This document shows positions 1 through 9,217 of a stretch of DNA of 64,000 nucleotides, piece by piece (position 1 is the first letter of the stretch; every line of letters begins with the position of its first letter). The notes under the pieces were generated by a model, which saw only the letters and a program-made list of their open reading frames with translations, did not search any database and was not told the DNA's origin. Position numbers and translations under genes: made by a program. The stretch comes from Pedobacter sp. SYSU D00535 (GTDB taxonomy: Bacteria; Bacteroidota; Bacteroidia; Sphingobacteriales; Sphingobacteriaceae), in the NCBI RefSeq assembly GCF_017355855.1, contig NZ_JAFEWD010000005.1, positions 62,001 through 126,000 on the forward strand, in the 5' to 3' direction.

Positions 1-87
1 TTCAATGGCATCAGCATAGTCAGGGAAGGTAAGGAATGTGCGGTCTTCCCAAACCTGTTCAATTTTTTTCTGTAGTTCCGGTATCAT
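1..87 (-). CDS. N-terminus of a protein, probably tetrahydrodipicolinate N-succinyltransferase (partial)
   Basis: Only the first 29 codons are inside the window; the gene runs off the left edge. The frame opens with ATG at 87 and begins MIPELQKKIEQVWEDR. A short amphipathic helix with 'IEQ.WE.R' at the very N-terminus is how DapD (lysine/diaminopimelate pathway) of Bacteroidota typically starts, which is the reason for the tentative name. No catalytic region is visible, so the assignment rests on recall of the N-terminal pattern alone and could be wrong. It points away from the kinase-like gene's 3' end on the same strand, with about 95 nt of AT-rich spacer between. Confidence 0.45.
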   Translation of the reverse strand, partial: MIPELQKKIEQVWEDRTFLTFPDYADAIE

Positions 88-183
88 TTATCGAATTTTT
101 TGGCAAAGTAACGCTTTTCACAAGACATATTTAAAATCCACCCCGGTTAAATCAATTTTTAATACTTCTCAGACAAATGGAAA

Positions 184-1053
184 TTATGCTAATAAAAGGT
201 TTTCTTTAAGGATGAGCTTTTTGTGGTACTGAAGTAAGCCCTCCATTGGAGATTTAATAATTTTTCCTGTCGCCATCCCATATTTTGCTGCTACCCTTGT
301 TAGAATATCCTGGAAATAGAATCCAACAGAGCCGACGGAATTAAACTCGTAGGTTTCATAATTCGGATAGCCAGATACTAGTTGCCGGAAGAAATCTTCG
401 AACGACTGTTCTACCAGTCCGCTTGCATATGAGTCGCTTAAATGGTCATAGAGGAATTGACTGAAGCTTGCGCAGAAGCGATTAGCAAGGGGTTTCGTAT
501 AGATCCTGTCAAGTATGTCGGATGCGCTGATTTTATATTTTTCGTTAAAGGCTTCTTCAAGATGTTTGGGTAGGCGTCCTCTTACAAAATCAATTAATAG
601 TTTTTTTCCTAAATAACATCCGCTGCCTTCATCGCCCAAAATATATGCTGCAGAGTTGATTTTATGAGCGATTGTAGTCCCGTCATAAAGGCAGGTGTTA
701 GTCCCGGTGCCAAGTATGGCGGCAAAACCGGGATTGTCGCCCAGCAAGGCTCTGCAAGAAGCTAGCAGGTCATTATCAATGTACGTGCTGGCATTAGTGA
801 AAATACTTTTGAAGGCGGCCGAAAGTACTTCTGCTTTCTCTGTATTATGAACCCCTGCACCGTAAAAATATATCTTCTCTACCTTAGTTGTAATTATATC
901 CGTAGGAAGCGCTTCGGTCAGCGAAGTTATAATGTAGGGCGTATCTACAAAATAGGGGTTGTAGCCTTCAGAGTAAAAATCTTTGATGTTCAGATCTTTC
1001 GTTATTAATGCCCAATGAGTTTTGGTCGATCCACCGTCCGCAATAAGTATCAT
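184..1053 (-). CDS. BadF/BadG-type ATPase, N-acetylglucosamine kinase-like
   Basis: A 289-residue sugar-kinase fold protein expected to phosphorylate an amino sugar, probably GlcNAc, in the cytoplasm. The ASKHA phosphate-1 loop ADGGSTKTHWAL sits at residues 5-16, a second nucleotide-binding loop GTGTNTCLYDG near residue 115, and the LGDEGSGCYLG motif near 138, all typical of the BadF/BadG/BcrA/BcrD-NagK group. I chose ATG 1053 (MILIADGG) because the frame upstream adds 15 residues without family character and the glycine-rich loop should lie at the N-terminus. Transcribed divergently from the S4-domain gene. In Bacteroidota this family serves peptidoglycan amino-sugar recycling; substrate is inferred. 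Confidence 0.82.
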   Translation of the reverse strand: MILIADGGSTKTHWALITKDLNIKDFYSEGYNPYFVDTPYIITSLTEALPTDIITTKVEKIYFYGAGVHNTEKAEVLSAAFKSIFTNASTYIDNDLLASCRALLGDNPGFAAILGTGTNTCLYDGTTIAHKINSAAYILGDEGSGCYLGKKLLIDFVRGRLPKHLEEAFNEKYKISASDILDRIYTKPLANRFCASFSQFLYDHLSDSYASGLVEQSFEDFFRQLVSGYPNYETYEFNSVGSVGFYFQDILTRVAAKYGMATGKIIKSPMEGLLQYHKKLILKENLLLA

Positions 1054-1225
1054 GAATAAAAAATTTTTTAAATATAGGAAATAGTTAGTGTCTGCCAAAC
1101 ACTAAGTAAAAACTAGCGAAGGTGGTCGAAGTGCCAGGGGATAGTTGGAGCAGTGTATCTTGCACAAATAGGACTTCTAAAAACGCGGTGGAGGCATTAC
1201 TTTTGTCGAAGCTTTGACTTGAGTT

Positions 1226-1642
1226 ATGGCAGAAAAAGAGAAACTAAGAATTGATAAATATCTCTGGGCGATCCGGATCTTTAAAACGCGGACTTTAGCT
1301 ACCGAAGCTTGCAAAGCTGGTAGGGTTAAATTGAACGGGCAAAATATTAAGCCCTCCTACGAGGTAAAGGTTGGGGAGATTTACCATGTTTCTAAAGGGG
1401 TGGAGCGCAAGCAACTAAAGGTTAGGGGATTGCTGGCTAATCGTGTAGATGCTAAAACAGCAGTGACTTTTTATGAGGATTTGACACCGGTGGAGGAAAC
1501 GCAAAGATTCAAGTCCATGTTCCACTCTCCGCTACTTAAGCGAGATCGGGGCACAGGCCGTCCGACCAAAAAGGATCGAAGAGAAATTGATGATCTATTG
1601 GATGAAGGCACTGAGGCTGATTGGGAGACGGACGGCGAATAA
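1226..1642 (+). CDS. S4-domain RNA-binding protein, Hsp15-like
   Basis: A 138-residue protein with an S4 RNA-binding domain at residues about 7-70 (RIDKYLWAIRIFKTRTLA ... GRVKLNGQNIKPSYEVKVG). This is the signature of heat-shock protein Hsp15 (HslR), which binds stalled 50S subunits still carrying peptidyl-tRNA. After the domain there is a charged tail (RDRGTGRPTKKDRREIDDLL) that is usual for the family and fits RNA contacts. Length matches Hsp15 (about 130-135). It ends 5 nt before the convergent guanine deaminase stop, with no hairpin in the gap. The name HslR is not used because the functional equivalence in Bacteroidota is only inferred. Confidence 0.85.
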   Translation: MAEKEKLRIDKYLWAIRIFKTRTLATEACKAGRVKLNGQNIKPSYEVKVGEIYHVSKGVERKQLKVRGLLANRVDAKTAVTFYEDLTPVEETQRFKSMFHSPLLKRDRGTGRPTKKDRREIDDLLDEGTEADWETDGE

Positions 1643-1647
1643 GCCGA

Positions 1648-2130
1648 TCAGTATGTGATTTTAGATGAGGATCTCTGCCAATTAGCAAACGCTGTCAGCG
1701 CTTCTTCTCTTAATAACTGCACCATTGCCACGTTTCGCTCAGTCGGTGGGCGATCCAGTTCCTCGTAAATGAATTGGTCGTCGAAGCCAACAGAAGCTGC
1801 ATCAGCTTTTGTGTTTGCATAAAATATTCTCGAGATACGCGCCCAGTAAATCGCTCCAAGGCACATGGGACAAGGCTCGCAACTGCTGTAGATAATGCAG
1901 CCGCTAAGATCGTATGTGTTAAGTTCTTTGCAGGCGATTCTAATGGCTGAAACTTCAGCATGAGCGGTGGGGTCATTGGTCAGGGTTACCTGATTAGCAC
2001 TTTGAGCAATGACTTTACCGTCTTTGACGATTACCGCTCCAAATGGCCCTCCCTCAGCAGTGCTTACATTTTTTTCAGAAAGCGCTATTGCTAGTCGCAT
2101 GAACTGCTCATGCTTTTTTTGATCCTCCAT
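1648..2130 (-). CDS. guaD: Guanine deaminase (cytidine/deoxycytidylate deaminase fold)
   Basis: Converts guanine to xanthine and ammonia in purine salvage. The 160-residue chain has the zinc deaminase signature: HAEVSAIR with H57 as ligand and E59 as proton shuttle, then CEPCPMC with C87 and C90 as the other ligands. The flanking segments GGPFGAVIVKDGKVIA, TNDPTAHAEV, LGAIYWAR and GFDDQFIYEEL are very close to Bacillus subtilis GuaD, and the length is the same. A tRNA adenosine deaminase is the main alternative but would lack the 'DAASVGFDDQFIYEE' segment. It lies downstream of the OmpH-like gene on the same strand but behind a terminator. Confidence 0.88.
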   Translation of the reverse strand: MEDQKKHEQFMRLAIALSEKNVSTAEGGPFGAVIVKDGKVIAQSANQVTLTNDPTAHAEVSAIRIACKELNTYDLSGCIIYSSCEPCPMCLGAIYWARISRIFYANTKADAASVGFDDQFIYEELDRPPTERNVAMVQLLREEALTAFANWQRSSSKITY

Positions 2131-2135
2131 ATGTA

Positions 2136-2168
2136 CAAAAAGAAATCCCCGACTATCAAAGTCAGGGA
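2136..2168 (-). terminator. Rho-independent terminator of the OmpH-like gene
   Basis: On the minus strand a 9-bp stem (TCCCTGACT / AGTCGGGGA, one G-U) with a 5-nt loop is followed by TTTCTTTTT. It sits 40 nt past the stop of the OmpH-like lipoprotein and just before the guanine deaminase start. Confidence 0.7.
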
Positions 2169-2207
2169 CAAATTCTTTTATAAGAAATAAAAGTCGAAGA
2201 TGTTTTT

Positions 2208-2807
2208 CTATTTCTTTTCTTTTTTATACGCTTCGTTTAGTCCTGCTACTACTTCTTTTGTTACGTCCAGGCTTTCATCGGCAAACAAGATATTGGGGTT
2301 GGTTTTGGAATAGGTTAAAACCATTCTATAACCTTTGTCTTTCGCATAAACTTTGAGGTATTCAGCTACTTTCTGATAAAGTTTGTCATTTTCTAAAGCA
2401 GATTCATTAGCCAGGGCAGAACTTGCGTTTTGGTTGAAAGCTGCTAATTCTTGTTGTTTACGAGCCAAACGTTGCTCGGTAGCAGCACGCTGGTCGGCAC
2501 TCATGTTTTGAGCTTGTTGCTGGTATTCAGCAACCTCCCGCTGAAAAGCATTTCCTTTGGCGGTCAAGTCCGTTTGGGCCTTCTTCGATTTACTCTCCAG
2601 CTTGCCTCTGATGTCTTTGAAGTAATCGTAGTTGTTAAGAAGTGAGTCAGAGTTAACGTAAACAATTTCTTCTGTCTTTTTTTCTGCGGATGCTGTTGTT
2701 GCTGCCGGCTTACTAGTTTTAGGTTGTTCTTTATTACATGAAACCATTACTGCTGCAAACACTATCCCTGCAGTAAGTTTAGAAAATGTCACCAATGTAT
2801 TTTTCAT
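2208..2807 (-). CDS. OmpH/Skp-family periplasmic lipoprotein
   Basis: A 199-residue protein of the Skp/OmpH chaperone family, which in Gram-negative bacteria escorts unfolded outer-membrane proteins through the periplasm. A signal peptide with lipobox VMVSC (C24) predicts a lipid anchor, common in Bacteroidota versions. The mature part has the family motif 'IVYVNSDSLLNNYDYFKD' and then a long charged, glutamine-rich coiled coil (residues about 75-150), ending in a segment resembling the Skp tail (GYRMVLTYSK). I chose ATG 2807 because it gives a perfect lipoprotein signal; the frame is open 61 codons further but those look untranslated. It has its own terminator. Confidence 0.82.
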   Translation of the reverse strand: MKNTLVTFSKLTAGIVFAAVMVSCNKEQPKTSKPAATTASAEKKTEEIVYVNSDSLLNNYDYFKDIRGKLESKSKKAQTDLTAKGNAFQREVAEYQQQAQNMSADQRAATEQRLARKQQELAAFNQNASSALANESALENDKLYQKVAEYLKVYAKDKGYRMVLTYSKTNPNILFADESLDVTKEVVAGLNEAYKKEKK

Positions 2808-3015
2808 TTTATTAGTTATTTTAATGTTTGTTGTAGCCCTCAAGACTACTGTAAGAGATCTAATCAGCTTCTTTTTCGCGTTTGTTTCCGAAAGAATTAA
2901 AGGGCAAATATAACTTTTAAAAGCAAAGTGTAAATAGGAGCTGAAATATGCAATTAAAACTGGTTGATAAACGGCCATTTTTCTCCACAATTACCTAAAT
3001 GCCACCAAAAAGCGT

Positions 3016-3023
3016 TAAATTTG
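3016..3023 (+). promoter_or_regulatory. Promoter -7 box of gyrB
   Basis: TAAATTTG matches the Bacteroidota -7 consensus TAnnTTTG exactly and lies 22 nt upstream of the gyrB ATG. No convincing TTG is present at the expected -33 distance. Confidence 0.4.
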
Positions 3024-3042
3024 AACCTACTGTTTAATGTAA

Positions 3043-5004
<1,962 letters not shown>

Positions 5005-5020
5005 ACGCTATACAAAAAGT

Positions 5021-5055
5021 AAAAGGTCTGAATGGAATGATTCAGACCTTTTTTT
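5021..5055 (+). terminator. Rho-independent terminator of gyrB
   Basis: A 10-bp perfect stem AAGGTCTGAA / TTCAGACCTT with an 8-nt loop is followed by seven T. It begins 17 nt after the gyrB stop; the convergent gene ends 11 nt beyond. Confidence 0.88.
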
Positions 5056-5065
5056 GTTGGCTTAA

Positions 5066-6052
5066 TTAGTAGCTGAATCCGTCCCGGTCTTTCCTGTTCG
5101 GATTTCGAGATTTTTGCAACAATTCGTTGAACTCTTTCTCCGTACTGTCGTAAGTAGCTCGTGGTAGGGCTGGGTTATAGTTTAAATAAACTGCAGCACT
5201 CGTTTGCTTGTCGGAGGTAATGTTTACCCGCTGCTTAGAAAAGCCGTCATCCACAATCATGGTACAGGTGTTTGGGGGCACAAGTCCGAGGTTTTCCGCA
5301 TAAACCACAACCTCTGTAATTGCAGAAAATTTGTCTAATCGAAAGGTCTTTGTGTAGGGTTTTCTCGTGATCCTTTTGTTACTGATCACTTTTTCCCTGT
5401 TAAAATACACCGACACGGTATCAAGGTCCTCCCTCAAATAATCCCGCAAGGTGATGGTAACTTTGTAGTTCTTTACGTCGATAACTATGGGATTATCCAG
5501 TTTTGTTCCATATAGTTTAATGCCAGGCAGCGTGTCTGATTTAACCTTTTCCATCACTACAGCCGGTATTAACGATAGGGAATCATTTTTGGGTTGAATT
5601 CTTTTTCGTACAATCAAGTTCCCTGATCTGTAAGGAGACCTGCTGTAGTAGGCGCTATTCCAACTTCCCACCAGCACGTCATAAGGAGCATCTTTTTTGT
5701 ATATCAAGTTCAGCTTTTTGATCCAAAGAAAAGTTTCCTGGTCCAGAATCAAGGAGTCGAGAATTTTTAGATCCGAGATAGTTAGCCGATTATTTTGGGT
5801 AAGTAATCCAACAAAGTCCATTGTTGCACGGAGGGTTCCCGGCACAGAACTTCCTGTTTTCACTACATCAAACAGATAAGAGCGACCGCTGACAATATTT
5901 CCAGTTTGACTTTTAACATCGAAAACGATTCCCCTATGGTAAACTCCTTCAGCCTGGATAAAGCCTTCCCAGACACCTTTATATTCCTGGGCTCTCAGGG
6001 CCACGATGTTCATGAAAATAATTAGGGGCAGGATAATGGCAGTTCTTTTCAT
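5066..6052 (-). CDS. Secreted protein of unknown function, paralogue of its upstream neighbour
   Basis: A 328-residue exported protein of unknown function. The signal peptide is MKRTAIILPLIIFMN followed by IVALRAQ. The mature N-terminus has a 'GVWEGF' strand like lipocalin-like or small beta-barrel proteins, and the C-terminal 100 residues (DYLREDLDTVSVYFNR ... VVVYAENLGLVPPNT ... SDKQTSAAVYLNYNP) align closely with the neighbour's C-terminus, so the two are tandem duplicates. Start at ATG 6052; a TTG two codons earlier overlaps the upstream stop. Only 2 nt separate it from the upstream gene, so translation is probably coupled. It ends in an Arg/Asp-rich tail the paralogue lacks. Confidence 0.75.
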   Translation of the reverse strand: MKRTAIILPLIIFMNIVALRAQEYKGVWEGFIQAEGVYHRGIVFDVKSQTGNIVSGRSYLFDVVKTGSSVPGTLRATMDFVGLLTQNNRLTISDLKILDSLILDQETFLWIKKLNLIYKKDAPYDVLVGSWNSAYYSRSPYRSGNLIVRKRIQPKNDSLSLIPAVVMEKVKSDTLPGIKLYGTKLDNPIVIDVKNYKVTITLRDYLREDLDTVSVYFNREKVISNKRITRKPYTKTFRLDKFSAITEVVVYAENLGLVPPNTCTMIVDDGFSKQRVNITSDKQTSAAVYLNYNPALPRATYDSTEKEFNELLQKSRNPNRKDRDGFSY

Positions 6053-6054
6053 GG

Positions 6055-6927
6055 TCAAGGTTTATATCTTAAATATACTGCGGCAGTCTTTTGTTTATCA
6101 GACTCAATTAGAAGTCTGTGGGTCTTGTTCCCGTCAATGATGAGTAACTGGGATGTGTTTGGAGGAATATGTCCCAGGTTCTCTGCAAATAGTAATACCT
6201 CGTTAAGTCCTGAACCGTCAGCAATAGTTAGTTTAAATTTAAAAGGTTTTTTGCTTATTTTCTGCTTTCCTGCAATCAAATTTCGATTGAAGTATACTGA
6301 TACAGTATCGTTGTCTTCCTTCAAATAATCATTCAATCGAAATTCTAATTCTCTCTTTGAAACTTGGATCTCTGAAAGCTTTTTAATCTCGGTCTCCTGA
6401 AACATCGGGGTAAATTCAGGGAGTGGGACAGTCGTAGTCGCGATAAGAGGAGCCCCTCCAAATCCCCCACCATCAAAAAACTGCTGAAGATGGCTTCGCG
6501 ATCTTGCGAGTACTATTTGTCCTGGTGGGCAGGGAGAATAGTCTAACTTGTCAAATCCATCCCAAGTGCCGAGGAGGTATTCTGCACTCCCTGCATGGAG
6601 GTATTTGAGTCGAAGGGTTTTAATGCACGTTATATAGCCAGGCGGCATGCGTTCTTCTTCTATTCCCAGAAGTTTTTCAGCAAGTAGTACGGAGTCTCCC
6701 AATACTTTGCCTTCCAGTCTGATTTTTACTTTTACGATCCTGTCGATATAAGCATCGGATTCTCCCCAGAGCTTTTTGCCCTGATTCAGATAAAGATCGA
6801 AGTTATAGAGGTCGCTGTATCCACCCGGATCTTGCGTAAGCTTTCCGTACCATTTGCCTTTCAGATCTTGTCCCACACCAGTCAGTCCCCACAGGCAGAA
6901 TAGTACGCCGAGGAGTAAGGGGTTCAT
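6055..6927 (-). CDS. Secreted protein of unknown function, first of a tandem paralogous pair
   Basis: A 290-residue exported protein with a signal peptide (MNPLLLGVLFCLWGLTGVGQ). The mature chain starts LKGKWYGKLTQ, again a 'GxWxG' strand, has a Pro/Gly-rich central stretch (CPPGQIV ... FDGGGFGGAPL), and ends with a domain shared with the downstream gene: DYLKEDNDTVSVYFNR, then LLFAENLGHIPPNT, then SDKQKTAAVYLRYKP. The shared C-terminal domain can be aligned by eye almost without gaps. No catalytic motif is visible. The two form an operon with a 2-nt gap. Function is not assigned; an envelope-located binding role would be a guess. Confidence 0.75.
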   Translation of the reverse strand: MNPLLLGVLFCLWGLTGVGQDLKGKWYGKLTQDPGGYSDLYNFDLYLNQGKKLWGESDAYIDRIVKVKIRLEGKVLGDSVLLAEKLLGIEEERMPPGYITCIKTLRLKYLHAGSAEYLLGTWDGFDKLDYSPCPPGQIVLARSRSHLQQFFDGGGFGGAPLIATTTVPLPEFTPMFQETEIKKLSEIQVSKRELEFRLNDYLKEDNDTVSVYFNRNLIAGKQKISKKPFKFKLTIADGSGLNEVLLFAENLGHIPPNTSQLLIIDGNKTHRLLIESDKQKTAAVYLRYKP

Positions 6928-6999
6928 AAGGTTGATTGTTAAGTAAGTTGCTAGTAATCAACTAATAACCTTACTTCTTTTTCTTTTGTTTGAATAAAA

Positions 7000-7431
7000 T
7001 CAGGCCAGTTTCTCTTGAAAGGATAGCCTATGATGAAGGTAGTCTATAACTGCCCCATACTTCATCAGGATGTCGCCACCAACAACTCCGATAACCGGTC
7101 CCAGGTCTGCTTGCTGATAAGCTTGATTTATCATAGACAGATCGAGAACTGCGGTGACGAAGTCTGGAACCGTCAATTCTCCAATTTTAAATTCAGGGAT
7201 AGTGAGGATATGACTTTCCATAGAATTTGTTCCGAGGCCGGTGGAAAGTTTATCGCTCAGGTGCAGGGTTTCACGGTCAATATATTCTTCAACCGTGCTT
7301 TTGTCAAGTACGGTGCGGGAGGCTCCGGTGTCGAGCACTGCTTTGAAGTGCTTACCAAAAACAACGACTTCCACCAGGAGATGGAAGCCGTCGTCATTAA
7401 GATTTAAAATCTCTAAAGGAACCGTTATCAT
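7000..7431 (-). CDS. Retropepsin-like aspartic protease domain protein
   Basis: A 143-residue single-domain protein of the clan AA (retropepsin-like) aspartic protease fold. The catalytic DTGASRTVLD motif is at residues 34-43, preceded by the hydrophobic strand FGKHFKAVL, with a second conserved Gly-rich strand near the end (GVVGGDILMKYGAVIDYLHHRLSF) typical of these proteins. There is no signal peptide, so it is expected in the cytoplasm, possibly working as a homodimer because only one DTG is present. It begins 3 nt downstream of the mdh stop on the same strand, so it is probably co-transcribed with malate dehydrogenase. Substrate unknown. Confidence 0.78.
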   Translation of the reverse strand: MITVPLEILNLNDDGFHLLVEVVVFGKHFKAVLDTGASRTVLDKSTVEEYIDRETLHLSDKLSTGLGTNSMESHILTIPEFKIGELTVPDFVTAVLDLSMINQAYQQADLGPVIGVVGGDILMKYGAVIDYLHHRLSFQEKLA

Positions 7432-7434
7432 CCG

Positions 7435-8376
7435 TTATCCAAGTACCTTACTTTCAGCAAGGACGCCATTCATGCTGCGAACAGCATCTGCACTTTTGTT
7501 GAATGCAGCTTGTTCCTCAGGGCTAAGCTCGAAGTTCACTATTTTCTCCCAGCCATTTTTACCCAAAACTACTGGTACAACCATAGATATATCAGACTGT
7601 CCGTACTCTCCTTCCAGGGATACGCCACAAGACATTAATCTTTTTTCATCTCTTACGATGCTCTCAACCATGGCAGCCGTACCTGCTCCCGGAGCATACC
7701 ATGCAGAGGTCCCGATGAGCTTAGTTAACGTAGCGCCTCCTACCATCGTAGCCTGCACCACTTTGTCCTGCTGCTCCTGGCTTAAAAACTGGGTTACAGG
7801 AACACCGTTCCAGGTGGCATGTTTAATCAGAGGGATCATTGTTGTATCTCCGTGGCCCCCGATTACGACAGCACTTAAATCAGCTGGAGAGCATCCTAAT
7901 TCCTGGCTCAGATAATACTTGAACCTAGCAGAATCGAGCACTCCTCCCATCCCTAATATTTTGTTTTTTGGAAGACCTGACGTTTTAAGGGTCAGATAAT
8001 TCATCGTATCCATTGGATTGGAAACGACGATAATTATAGTGTTGGGGGAAAATTTCAGCACATTCTCAGTCACCGCTTTTACAATATCGGCGTTTGTTCC
8101 AATCAGCTCTTCACGCGTCATCCCCGGTTTTCTTGGCAATCCTGATGTAATAACTACAACATCAGAATCGGCAGTACTCGCGTAATCGTTTGTAACTCCT
8201 TTTACCTTCGTATCAAACCCTAATAGGGAGGCCGTTTGCATGATATCAATCGACTTACCCTCAGCAAATCCTTCTTTGATATCTAACAATACAAGTTCTT
8301 CGGCTAATTCTTTTCTAGCGATATTATCGGCACAGGTTGCACCGACGGCTCCTGCACCAACTACTGTAACTTTCAT
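7435..8376 (-). CDS. mdh: Malate dehydrogenase (NAD+)
   Basis: Oxidises malate to oxaloacetate in the TCA cycle. The 313-residue chain has the dinucleotide loop VVGAGAVGATCAD at residues 4-16, the active-site loop with two arginines (GLPRKPGMTREEL), the substrate Asn-containing VVSNPMDTMNYL, and the catalytic histidine in GGHGDTTMIPL. These define the lactate-dehydrogenase-like malate dehydrogenase group (about 310 residues). The R-x-x-x-G-M-T-R-E form of the mobile loop supports malate rather than lactate as substrate. The protease-like gene follows after 3 nt. The gene is divergent from the ECF sigma unit. Confidence 0.93.
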   Translation of the reverse strand: MKVTVVGAGAVGATCADNIARKELAEELVLLDIKEGFAEGKSIDIMQTASLLGFDTKVKGVTNDYASTADSDVVVITSGLPRKPGMTREELIGTNADIVKAVTENVLKFSPNTIIIVVSNPMDTMNYLTLKTSGLPKNKILGMGGVLDSARFKYYLSQELGCSPADLSAVVIGGHGDTTMIPLIKHATWNGVPVTQFLSQEQQDKVVQATMVGGATLTKLIGTSAWYAPGAGTAAMVESIVRDEKRLMSCGVSLEGEYGQSDISMVVPVVLGKNGWEKIVNFELSPEEQAAFNKSADAVRSMNGVLAESKVLG

Positions 8377-8463
8377 GAGTGATTTGTTTTTAGGGAGTTA
8401 AACAATTTTGTCTAAAATAAAAAAATCGCCAGAGCAATGAAATTCTTTTTTCTATTTGTAACG

Positions 8464-8493
8464 TTTGAATTTGGGCCTACGTCATTACTTTAG
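8464..8493 (+). promoter_or_regulatory. Promoter of the ECF sigma operon
   Basis: TTTG at 8464-8467, an 18-nt spacer and TACTTTAG at 8486-8493 (7 of 8 to TAnnTTTG) form a good Bacteroidota housekeeping promoter about 25 nt before the sigma gene start. Confidence 0.5.
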
Positions 8494-8517
8494 CTAAGCA
8501 TACATTAAATAATTAAA

Positions 8518-9063
8518 ATGTCCTTAATGTTTGATATCTCGAGCTTTGAAGCGCTTTTTCAAGTGAACTACGCATCACTTTGCGCTACTTCCTATCGCAT
8601 TGTTCAGGATAGGGATATAGCCGAGGATATTGTGCAGGACGTATTCGTGAAGCTATGGGAAAAAAAAGACGAGATTAAGATTACCACTTCTCTTAAAGCC
8701 TACCTGTTTCAAAGCACTATCAATCAGTCACTCAACTATTTAAAAAAGTATAAAAACTCCCTTAACAGGGAGACTGCTTTTGGAAGGGAAACTGGCGTTG
8801 ATATCAATTCAACCGAACAGATTATGGCCTTGAAAGAGGTAAGTAGGCGGGTTGATGAGGTAGTTGAAGCGCTGCCCGATGCCTGTCGCACGGTGTTTAT
8901 CCTGAGTCGCTATGAACAGTTGAGCTACAAAGCAATCGCAGAGAAATTAAATATTTCCGTAAAAACAGTGGAAAATCACATGACAAAAGCGTTGAAGTAT
9001 CTGCGTAAACATCTGCTATTTATTTCTCTGCTAATTCTTTTAAAAATTTTTATTGCCGCATAG
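8518..9063 (+). CDS. ECF-type RNA polymerase sigma factor
   Basis: A 181-residue sigma-70 factor of the extracytoplasmic-function type. Region 2 is visible at residues about 15-80 (YRIVQDRDIAEDIVQDVFVKLW) and region 4 at about 115-170 with the helix-turn-helix LSYKAIAEKLNISVKTVENHMTKALKYLRKHL. The neighbouring FecR-like anti-sigma factor and TonB-dependent receptor show that this is a FecI-type regulator, expected to be released when the receptor binds its ligand and to transcribe the receptor gene. The tail after region 4 (LLFISLLILLKIFIAA) is strongly hydrophobic, as in several Bacteroidota FecI-type sigmas; a membrane contact is inferred. Confidence 0.92.
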   Translation: MSLMFDISSFEALFQVNYASLCATSYRIVQDRDIAEDIVQDVFVKLWEKKDEIKITTSLKAYLFQSTINQSLNYLKKYKNSLNRETAFGRETGVDINSTEQIMALKEVSRRVDEVVEALPDACRTVFILSRYEQLSYKAIAEKLNISVKTVENHMTKALKYLRKHLLFISLLILLKIFIAA

Positions 9064-9107
9064 GGGTAGGGGTTGTTGAGAATGTCTCATATTTAAACGA
9101 CGTAAAA

Positions 9108-9215
9108 ATGGAAGAGCAAATTTTGAACGAGGCCATTGAGAAATGTCAGGAGGGTGCAACTCCTGTAGATGATCTGCTGGACGTGCTTAACCTGGCGCAG
9201 CTAATTATTGCTTAA
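9108..9215 (+). CDS. Small ORF (35 aa) between sigma and anti-sigma genes
   Basis: ATG at 9108 opens a 35-residue frame (MEEQILNEAIEKCQEGATP then VDDLLDVLNLAQLIIA) that stops 2 nt before the anti-sigma ATG. It is acidic, predicted mostly helical, with one Cys, no signal peptide and no membrane segment. The tight 2-nt junction downstream and 44-nt gap upstream fit a translated, coupled cistron in the operon. I do not recognise a family. It could be a small regulator of the sigma factor or merely a leader that couples anti-sigma translation; the sequence alone does not decide, and chance cannot be excluded. Confidence 0.5.
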   Translation: MEEQILNEAIEKCQEGATPVDDLLDVLNLAQLIIA

Positions 9216-9217
9216 AC

